Of a stretch of 64,000 nt of DNA, positions 27,398 through 34,352 are shown one piece after another. Below the pieces are notes generated by a model. It was not told the origin of the DNA, made no database searches, and worked only from the letters and a program-made list of their open reading frames with translations. The stretch spans positions 34,563 through 98,562 of the forward strand of contig NZ_QCZH01000012.1 in assembly GCF_003097655.1 (NCBI RefSeq). Direction: 5' to 3'. The translations under genes and the position numbers were made by a program. This stretch comes from Flavobacterium laiguense. GTDB taxonomy: Bacteria; Bacteroidota; Bacteroidia; Flavobacteriales; Flavobacteriaceae. The first letter of the stretch is position 1, and each line of letters starts with the position of its first letter.

Positions 27398-28987
27398 TTA
27401 TTCAAATTCAGATGTGAAAAATAATTTGACATTTGGGTATTTATTTTGTGTCATTTGAATCGTAAAATCAGAATCAGCAAGAAATACTAGTTGGCCGTAT
27501 TTATCATGAGCTAAGAACTTTTGTTTGATTCTTCTAAATTCTTTAAACTCATCACTTTTTACGTCATTTGGTTTAACCCAACACGCTTTGTGAACAGGAA
27601 AATTCTCGTAGGTACATTTAGCGCCATATTCATGCTCTAAACGGTATTGAATTACTTCATATTGTAATGCTCCAACGGTTCCAATGATTTTACGGTTGTT
27701 CATTTCTAAGGTAAACAATTGTGCTACACCTTCATCCATTAGTTGGTCAACTCCTTTGTCGAGCTGTTTGGCTTTCATTGGGTCGGCATTATTGATGTAT
27801 CTAAAGTGTTCCGGAGAGAAACTTGGTATTCCTTTGAAACTCATGATTTCCCCTTCGGTCAACGTGTCTCCAATTTTAAAATTACCAGTATCATGTAATC
27901 CTACGATATCTCCAGGATAAGAGATGTCTACGATCTCCTTCTTTTCAGCGAAGAAAGCATTTGGACTTGAGAATTTCAAATTCTTTTTTTGACGAACATG
28001 GTAATACGGTTTGTTTCTTTCAAAAGTACCCGAAACAATTTTTATAAAAGCTAATCTGTCCCTGTGTTTTGGGTCCATGTTGGCATGGATTTTAAATACA
28101 AAACCAGACATTTTTTCTTCTTTTGGATCTACTAGTCTGGTTTCAGAGTCTTTAGGTCTAGGGGATGGTGCAATGGTAACGAAGCAATCCAACAATTCTC
28201 GAACCCCAAAATTATTTAAGGCAGAACCAAAAAATACAGGTTGTAGTTTTCCATCCAAATAATCTTGACGGTCGAATTTTGGATATACTTCATCGATCAA
28301 TTCCAATTCTTCTCGAAGTCTATCTGCAGGTTTTTGACCAATTATTTTTTCTAATTCAGGGTTTTGAACATCCGAAAAAGCAATGGTTTCCTCAATATTT
28401 TTTCTGCTGTCTCCGCTGAATAAATTGATGTTTTGTTCCCAAAGATTGTAAATTCCTTGAAAGTCATACCCCATTCCGATAGGAAAGCTTAGAGGTGTAA
28501 CGGTAAGTCCAAGTTTTTGCTCTACTTCATCCATTAAGTCAAAAGCATCTTTCCCTTCACGGTCCAATTTGTTAATAAAAACAATGATTGGAATTTTTCG
28601 CATTCTACATACGGCAACCAATTTTTCGGTTTGTTCCTCGACCCCTTTGGCAACGTCAATAACTACGATAACGCTATCAACGGCAGTTAGCGTTCTAAAA
28701 GTATCTTCGGCAAAATCCTTGTGACCGGGAGTATCAAGAATGTTTATTTTTTTCTCTTTGTAGTTAAAGGCTAAAACAGAGGTAGAAACAGAAATTCCTC
28801 TCTGACGCTCAATTTCCATGAAATCGCTCGTAGCTCCTTTTTTTATTTTATTGTTCTTAACTGCACCAGCTTCTTGAATAGCACCTCCAAAAAGAAGCAA
28901 TTTTTCAGTTAGTGTTGTCTTTCCGGCATCGGGATGTGAGATGATTCCAAATGTCCTTCTTCGTTGTATTTCTTTTAAAAAACTCAT
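27398..28987 (-). CDS. prfC: Peptide chain release factor 3
   Basis: 529 residues. The GTPase domain begins RRTFGIISHPDAGKTTLTEK (G1) and continues with RQRGISVSTSVLAF (G2), DTPGHKDFAED (G3) and FINKLDREG (G4). The C-terminal part (GALQYEVIQYRLEHEYGAKC) distinguishes RF3 from EF-G. It recycles RF1/RF2 after termination. The promoter-like TACTTTTG on the minus strand is at 29007-29014. The gene is monocistronic. Confidence 0.97.
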   Translation of the reverse strand: MSFLKEIQRRRTFGIISHPDAGKTTLTEKLLLFGGAIQEAGAVKNNKIKKGATSDFMEIERQRGISVSTSVLAFNYKEKKINILDTPGHKDFAEDTFRTLTAVDSVIVVIDVAKGVEEQTEKLVAVCRMRKIPIIVFINKLDREGKDAFDLMDEVEQKLGLTVTPLSFPIGMGYDFQGIYNLWEQNINLFSGDSRKNIEETIAFSDVQNPELEKIIGQKPADRLREELELIDEVYPKFDRQDYLDGKLQPVFFGSALNNFGVRELLDCFVTIAPSPRPKDSETRLVDPKEEKMSGFVFKIHANMDPKHRDRLAFIKIVSGTFERNKPYYHVRQKKNLKFSSPNAFFAEKKEIVDISYPGDIVGLHDTGNFKIGDTLTEGEIMSFKGIPSFSPEHFRYINNADPMKAKQLDKGVDQLMDEGVAQLFTLEMNNRKIIGTVGALQYEVIQYRLEHEYGAKCTYENFPVHKACWVKPNDVKSDEFKEFRRIKQKFLAHDKYGQLVFLADSDFTIQMTQNKYPNVKLFFTSEFE

Positions 28988-29006
28988 ATTTTATATAAAT
29001 AGTTTG

Positions 29007-29014
29007 CAAAAGTA
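29007..29014 (-). promoter_or_regulatory. Candidate -7 promoter element of prfC
   Basis: The minus strand reads TACTTTTG, an exact TAnnTTTG match 20 bases before the start codon. Confidence 0.5.
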
Positions 29015-29127
29015 CTATTTATAAATGCCAATTAAAAAAAATGTAGAATCTAATTGTGAATGTTGACTTCTTGGTTATTAGTTCTAATTGCTTTAAGATC
29101 GCTTAGTTTGTGTTAGCAATAGCATAA

Positions 29128-29165
29128 AAGAAAAAAAAGAGGCTGTCTTTTTGTGACAGCCTCTC
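29128..29165 (-). terminator. Terminator of the alpha-amylase gene
   Basis: On the minus strand GAGGCTGTC pairs with GACAGCCTC and is followed by a run of T. Confidence 0.9.
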
Positions 29166-29190
29166 GGGAATTGTTATTGTGTTTTAGGTT

Positions 29191-30633
29191 TTACATATTA
29201 ATAGACCAAACACTATATCCTTTTGGCGGACATTGAATTTTTACCCATTTGTCACCTTGGGTTGTGGGAAACCAAGTTGAATTTCCTGTAAAATCTTTAA
29301 TTTGAGCATTGGTCCAATTGGTTTGAATCCATCTTTCTTGCCATGTGTCAGAATTGTTTATATAAACTACCAATCCGGGATTTCCATTGTATCCATTTCT
29401 TCTGGCAATGTATTCGTCATTATCAGTATATAAAATAGAAGTGGTTCCAGTAGCCTTCTGGTTGTGAATCCAGATAAGGTTGTTTAGTTTGGTTTTATTC
29501 AACCATTCTTCGTAATCTCTGTAAAAAATGGTTGGATAACCTTCGTGTGTTAGAATATAAGCATAAGCCAATTCTTTAGTCCAAATTTCATCCGTGTCGT
29601 GATTAGTGACAAAAGTAACCGCTTTGTATGGGTTTCTTTTCCACATCATATCATCATTAAGTAAATTAAGGTTGTTGCCATCAAATGCATCATTCATTTT
29701 GTAGTAACACGCAAAGTCGAATACGGAACTGTTGGCGTTATTTGCCCACCATTCTAATGTGTTTACGTTAGAATCCCATAATTCACCAACAGAAAATCCA
29801 CCTACATTGGCATTCCAGTCTTTTACTACCCAAGTACCAAAACCTTTTACGTAGTCAAATCTCCATCCATCGAATTTCATGGTGTTTTTATAATATTTAC
29901 CTACGCCATCTGCTCTTTTCCAAAGCCAATCCTGCACATTTGGAGCAGCATGACACAAATCTGGGAATCCGCCAAATGCGCCTTCGTCATTATTTCCGAA
30001 GGAATTTTTGTAAAAATCAGCATACGTTCTTGGGAATTTTCCTGAAGCCACTCCAGTGAAATTGGTCCAAGTATTGGTTCCTGTAAATGGATTGCTTTCA
30101 GAAGCTCCTCCGCTGTTATGATTGATTACAATATCTGCATATACTTGCATGTTTTCAGTATGTGCTTTGGTGATTAAGCTTACCAATTCTGTTTTTGAAC
30201 CAAATCTAGTTTCTGTAGAGCCATTTTGATTGAAATCCCCAAAATCAAAATAATCGGTAGGATCATATCCCATTGAGAAGGCTCCATTTTGTGCTTTTGA
30301 TGCTGGAGGTAACCAGATGGATCCAATTCCTGCATTCGACCATTCTGTTACTTTAGTGCTAACGGTATCCCACCAAGTTCCTCCTGCGGGAACATCCCAG
30401 TAAAAGGCTTGCATCATTACTCCTCCGCCAGGATTTGCAACATATTTACCTGTTAGGGAGTTAGTTGTTTTACCCGTACTAAAGGGGCGACCATCGTGAT
30501 GGGTCACGTTAACTATTTGATCATGCACTTCAGCGATTGAAGCTTCTTTTGTAGAATCCTCGTTCGAGTTACAAGAATAGAAACCGATGGTTAAAGCGGT
30601 TAAGAAATAAATCTTTAAATTTTGTGTTTTCAT
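29191..30633 (-). CDS. Alpha-amylase lipoprotein, GH13 (resembles the archaeal subfamily)
   Basis: 480 residues. The lipobox FYSC puts the lipidated cysteine at C21, so it is probably anchored in the outer membrane. All four GH13 regions are intact: DIVINH (167-172), GWRFD with nucleophile D260, acid/base E284 in GELWD, and TNHD (343-346). Whole stretches (GGVMMQAFYWDVPAGGTWWD, FDGWRFDYVKG, IFYRDYEEWLNK, NLIWIH) match, by memory, the alpha-amylases of Pyrococcus and Thermococcus (GH13_7). It should cut internal alpha-1,4 bonds in starch. Other starch-utilisation (sus) genes are not adjacent. The two histidines that bind zinc in the Pyrococcus enzyme appear replaced, while the cysteine (C227, in GGFPDLCH) remains. 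Confidence 0.93.
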   Translation of the reverse strand: MKTQNLKIYFLTALTIGFYSCNSNEDSTKEASIAEVHDQIVNVTHHDGRPFSTGKTTNSLTGKYVANPGGGVMMQAFYWDVPAGGTWWDTVSTKVTEWSNAGIGSIWLPPASKAQNGAFSMGYDPTDYFDFGDFNQNGSTETRFGSKTELVSLITKAHTENMQVYADIVINHNSGGASESNPFTGTNTWTNFTGVASGKFPRTYADFYKNSFGNNDEGAFGGFPDLCHAAPNVQDWLWKRADGVGKYYKNTMKFDGWRFDYVKGFGTWVVKDWNANVGGFSVGELWDSNVNTLEWWANNANSSVFDFACYYKMNDAFDGNNLNLLNDDMMWKRNPYKAVTFVTNHDTDEIWTKELAYAYILTHEGYPTIFYRDYEEWLNKTKLNNLIWIHNQKATGTTSILYTDNDEYIARRNGYNGNPGLVVYINNSDTWQERWIQTNWTNAQIKDFTGNSTWFPTTQGDKWVKIQCPPKGYSVWSINM

Positions 30634-30743
30634 TAAAATAGTGATTTTGGTTAATAATTGAGGTTTGGTTGTTGTGTTAATTTTTTGTATTCTTTGTTGG
30701 AATTTAGATTTCTGAATAATTCTTTGTTTCGCTTAAACGGATT

Positions 30744-30760
30744 AGGTAATTACCTAGGTA
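30744..30760. promoter_or_regulatory. Overlapping palindromes upstream of the amylase gene
   Basis: AGGTAATTACCT (30744-30755) and TACCTAGGTA (30751-30760) are both perfect palindromes and share five bases. They lie about 110 bases upstream of the amylase start. The arrangement suits binding of a dimeric repressor or activator; the regulator is unknown. Confidence 0.45.
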
Positions 30761-31359
30761 AAATTTAATCAATACTCTTAATTGGCAGGATATTAGGTTT
30801 TTTTTTTGCTAATGTATGTGTATTTTTAGATGGTCAATAATTGATTTTTTTTATTCGCTTACTATTACGTTGTAGTGTTTAAAACTTGGTGTAACTTGTT
30901 TAAATTGTAAGTTTTATGAGTATTATTTAATAATTGTTTTTTTATTTGCTTCTTTTTAATAGAAAAACGTAAAAACATATTATTCTGTAAATTGCAGATT
31001 CAATTATGAAATTTACTTTTATTATGCGAAAAAATTAGAATTTTGTAAAACGTAATATGGTGTAGTAAATTGATTCGAAAAATAAGAGGTGTCGTAAATT
31101 GGAACCCGAATGAAATAGATCTAATAATTTTTTGCTGAATAGTTGCAAAAACTTAACTTTTTTAAAATCTTTGTTTGTAAATCGATATAGTCTGGATTAG
31201 GGAATCATAGAATATAAAAACACTTTGAAATGTTTGAAAGTGAAGGTTTTTTAAGTAATTGAAATGTTTAATGATGAATTGGTTTTTAAAGCTATTTCAC
31301 GGAAAAAATGAAGTCAGCAAAGGAACTTAATAATTTTTTGTTAATACTAGTGTGGAAAC

Positions 31360-31389
31360 TTGTTTAATGCATTCGAATTGTTATTTTTG
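31360..31389 (+). promoter_or_regulatory. Candidate promoter of the SurA-like gene
   Basis: TTG at 31360-31362 and TATTTTTG at 31382-31389 are 19 bases apart, matching the flavobacterial pattern. The leader to the start codon would be about 160 bases. Confidence 0.55.
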
Positions 31390-31553
31390 TTCGGTTTAAG
31401 TTTTAGGAATTGTAAGTATTTTGCTGAATTAATTCATTTTAATTGTTTGAAACTTAAAATTAAATGTGTTGTTTTGTTTTAAAGCATTGTGTATTAGATG
31501 GTATGCTTTTTTTTCGGAACGATTTTTTTTTAGAATAATATAAATTATAAAAA

Positions 31554-32975
31554 ATGCCTTTAAAAATTGTATTGATGAATTCCGTAGCCAATAAAGTTGT
31601 GTTAACTTTTTTTCTTTTGTTTTTTTCTTTTGTAGATGCGCAAGAAATTATTAAAGACAGCGTTGTTGTGACGAAGACAGCTGTTCCGTCTGGAAAAAAA
31701 TTAAAAATCGATGGCGTTGTTGCTACAGTTGGGGATTATATTATTTTGGATTCGGATATCGATAAATCATTTCTTGAAATTTCAAGTCAAGGCGGATCTG
31801 TTAAGGATATTACAAGATGTCAGGTTTTAGGAAAGCTATTGGAAGATAAACTATATGCGCATCAAGCGGTACAAGATAGTGTTATTGTTAGTGATGCCGA
31901 GGTAAAAGGGATGATGGATGAAAGGCTAAACTATATGGTAGAACAAATTGGTTCTATGGAAAAAGTAGTGGCGTATTATCAAAAAGATTCGGAAGAGGAG
32001 TTTAGAACCTATTTCTTTGATGTGTTGAAAGAGCAGAAGCTTACTGGAGAAATGCAAAAGAAGATTGTTGATAAAGTAGAGATTACCCCAGAAGAGGTTC
32101 GTGAGTTCTTTAAAAAAATACCAGTTGCCGATTTGCCTGTTTTTGGTGCTGAATTAGAAGTAGCGCAGATTGTGATTAAACCTAAAGTTACGGATGCTGA
32201 TAAGCAAAAAGTAATTGATAAATTGAATGGTTTTAGAAAAGAATGTCTTGAGGGGGCAAGTTTTGCAACCAAAGCAGTATTGTATTCTGAAGATCCAGGC
32301 TCCAGTAAAAACGGAGGGTATTATAAAATGAACCGTAAAACTCCTTTTGTCAAAGAGTTTAAGGATGTGGCTTTTGGTCTTGCCGAAGGTGAAATTTCAG
32401 AACCTTTTGAAACTACTTTTGGGTATCATATTATTTATGTAGAAAAAATCAAAGGTCAGGAAATTGAGTTGAGACATATTTTGATAAGCCCAGCAGTTAC
32501 CCAAGAGTCTTTGAAAGAAGCCAAAGAGAAAATTACTTTAATCCGTAAAAAGATCATGGACAAAGAGATTACTTTTGCGGAAGCGGCAAGAACGATGTCT
32601 GATGAAAAAGAAACAAAAACAAATGGTGGGGCATTGGTGAATACCAAAACGCAAGATACTCGTTTTGAATTGACAAAAATGGATCCTAAAATTTATGGTC
32701 AAGTGTCTAATTTAAAAGACAATGAAATTTCTTTGCCATTTTTAGAGGATGAACAAGGAAAAAAAGATTATAAAATTATGATTGTAACCAATAGAATTGA
32801 TGCGCATACTGCGGATTATGCTAAAGATTATATCAAGATTAAAGATCTGGCATTGAAGGAAAAGCAAATTAAAGCTATTGGAAAATGGTTTGATACAAAA
32901 ATTAAAGATACCTATATAAAAATTGTGGGAGAGTATAGAGATTGCGCTTTTGCGAACAATTGGTTAAAAAAATAA
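31554..32975 (+). CDS. SurA-like periplasmic peptidyl-prolyl isomerase
   Basis: 473 residues from ATG 31554; ATG 31575 is an alternative closer to the signal segment (VVLTFFLLFFSFVDAQ). The SurA_N-like domain starts IDGVVATVGDYIILDSDID. Two parvulin domains follow: the first around AELEVAQIVIKPKVTDADKQ to FGYHIIYVEKI, the second from IELRHILISPAVTQESLKE. The second is more degenerate in its FAEAARTMSDEK part. It chaperones outer-membrane proteins in the periplasm. The MoxR ATPase lies 78 bases downstream behind a terminator-like hairpin. Confidence 0.9.
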   Translation: MPLKIVLMNSVANKVVLTFFLLFFSFVDAQEIIKDSVVVTKTAVPSGKKLKIDGVVATVGDYIILDSDIDKSFLEISSQGGSVKDITRCQVLGKLLEDKLYAHQAVQDSVIVSDAEVKGMMDERLNYMVEQIGSMEKVVAYYQKDSEEEFRTYFFDVLKEQKLTGEMQKKIVDKVEITPEEVREFFKKIPVADLPVFGAELEVAQIVIKPKVTDADKQKVIDKLNGFRKECLEGASFATKAVLYSEDPGSSKNGGYYKMNRKTPFVKEFKDVAFGLAEGEISEPFETTFGYHIIYVEKIKGQEIELRHILISPAVTQESLKEAKEKITLIRKKIMDKEITFAEAARTMSDEKETKTNGGALVNTKTQDTRFELTKMDPKIYGQVSNLKDNEISLPFLEDEQGKKDYKIMIVTNRIDAHTADYAKDYIKIKDLALKEKQIKAIGKWFDTKIKDTYIKIVGEYRDCAFANNWLKK

Positions 32976-32991
32976 TTTTCATTAAATAAAT

Positions 32992-33034
32992 AAAAAGAGT
33001 TAGTTTTATGATTTCATAGTACTAACTCTTTTTT
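32992..33034 (+). terminator. Terminator after the SurA-like gene
   Basis: AAAAAGAGTTAGT pairs with ACTAACTCTTTTT around a 16-base loop. It lies 20 bases before the MoxR start. Confidence 0.8.
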
Positions 33035-33053
33035 AATTTAAATATAGCGCAAA

Positions 33054-34007
33054 ATGTCAGATGTAGCAGCAATACAGAATTTAGTTCAAAAACGTAAAGA
33101 ACTAAAAAAAGAAATTGCAAAAATTATTGTGGGGCAAGAAGCTGTCGTTGATCAGATTTTGCTTTGTATTTTTTCTGGAGGTCATGCTTTGTTGGTTGGA
33201 GTTCCAGGTTTAGCAAAGACATTGTTGGTAAACACTTTGGCGCAAGCCTTAGGACTTGACTTTAAGAGGATACAATTTACACCGGACTTAATGCCTTCGG
33301 ATATATTAGGGAGTGAAATATTAGATGAAACTAGGCAGTTTAAATTTATAAAAGGACCGATTTTTTCGAATATTATATTGGCTGATGAAATCAATAGAAC
33401 GCCACCAAAAACACAAGCTGCTTTGTTGGAAGCGATGCAGGAGCGTTCGGTGACGATTGCTGGAGAAAATCGCAAATTGAGTTTACCTTATTTTGTATTG
33501 GCTACTCAAAATCCTATTGAGCAGGAGGGAACTTATCCTTTGCCTGAAGCTCAATTGGATCGGTTTATGTTTGCTGTAAAACTGGAATATCCTTCTTTTG
33601 AAGAAGAAGTTCAAGTGGTAAAACGTACGACTTCGGATTCAGAGAATGTTGTGAATCCATTGTTTACGGCTCAAGAAATTATTGATTTTCAACATTTGAT
33701 TCGTCGTATTCCCGTTGCGGATAATGTGGTAGAATATGCGGTTACACTGGTAAGTAAAACGCGTCCGGATAATGTGCTTTCAAATGAGTTTGTGAAAAAT
33801 TATTTGGATTGGGGTGCGGGACCAAGGGCTTCGCAGAATTTGATTTTGGCTGCCAAAGCCAATGCTGCTTTTCAAGGTAAATTTTCGCCGGATATAGAAG
33901 ATGTAAAAGCAGTTGCTATCGGAATATTGCGTCATAGGATTATTAAAAACTACAAGGCCGACGCCGAGGGAATTACGGAAGAAATGATAATCTCAAAACT
34001 GATATAA
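33054..34007 (+). CDS. MoxR-family AAA+ ATPase
   Basis: 317 residues. Walker A GVPGLAKT (49-56), Walker B ILADEIN (108-114), sensor 1 in LATQNPIEQEGTYPLPEAQL, and the lid domain (DWGAGPRASQNLILAAKA) are intact. MoxR ATPases usually act as chaperones with VWA-domain and DUF58 proteins, but none follow here; the next gene is an aconitase. The start codon is fixed by MSDVAAIQNLVQKRKELK, typical of the family. Confidence 0.93.
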   Translation: MSDVAAIQNLVQKRKELKKEIAKIIVGQEAVVDQILLCIFSGGHALLVGVPGLAKTLLVNTLAQALGLDFKRIQFTPDLMPSDILGSEILDETRQFKFIKGPIFSNIILADEINRTPPKTQAALLEAMQERSVTIAGENRKLSLPYFVLATQNPIEQEGTYPLPEAQLDRFMFAVKLEYPSFEEEVQVVKRTTSDSENVVNPLFTAQEIIDFQHLIRRIPVADNVVEYAVTLVSKTRPDNVLSNEFVKNYLDWGAGPRASQNLILAAKANAAFQGKFSPDIEDVKAVAIGILRHRIIKNYKADAEGITEEMIISKLI

Positions 34008-34036
34008 GTATTTTACGATACTATTTTTTACTAAAT

Positions 34037-34070
34037 ACCGCTTTCTGAAAAGAATGCGGTTTTTTTTTTT
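34037..34070 (+). terminator. Terminator of the MoxR gene
   Basis: ACCGC and GCGGT with inner TTCT/AGAA pairing form the stem, followed by about ten T. Confidence 0.88.
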
Positions 34071-34243
34071 AATCAATCGTTGTAGTTTTGTTGTAAAATG
34101 GATTTTAAATTATAGTTTTCGTAATTTAAAGACGTAATTTCGATTTTATTTCAATATAATTCATGTAAAATGATTATTTTGCAATAATAATTTTTCAAAA
34201 GGCGACTTCTATTAAATGTTTTTAAATTCTCGTCTTTAATTAT

Positions 34244-34251
34244 TAAATTTG
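34244..34251 (+). promoter_or_regulatory. Candidate -7 promoter element of acnB
   Basis: TAAATTTG matches TAnnTTTG. The predicted leader of about 85 bases contains a small open frame at 34281-34352. Confidence 0.55.
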
Positions 34252-34280
34252 CAACACAAAAAAATAAAACACTTATTATT

Positions 34281-34352
34281 ATGGCTTTTTTATTTTTAAA
34301 TAATAAAGGAATTTGCCATATAACATTGAAAAGATATCATTATGACTTATAG
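34281..34352 (+). other. Possible leader open frame overlapping the acnB start
   Basis: ATG at 34281 opens 23 codons (MAFLFLNNKGICHITLKRYH, then YDL) and stops at 34350-34352, overlapping the acnB start by 11 bases in another frame. It lies downstream of the predicted promoter. It may couple translation to acnB or be chance; there is no SD. Its first codons (ATGGCTTTT) equal those of the second aconitase at 37235. Confidence 0.35.

Larger units (their letters stand above)
30634..31553. other. 920-base intergenic region, AT-rich
   Basis: I see no credible gene on either strand. It holds two overlapping palindromes at 30744-30760 and a promoter-like pair at 31360-31389. A 14-base direct repeat (GGTGTAGTAAATTG / GGTGTCGTAAATTG) lies near 31060-31105. 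The rest is AT-rich sequence with nothing recognisable, unusually long for this otherwise compact window. Confidence 0.5.

Noticed and set aside
30780..31359. Possible replication origin or decayed gene in the long AT-rich gap
   Set aside because: No DnaA-box cluster, iteron array or frame remnant was seen; AT-richness alone is common here.
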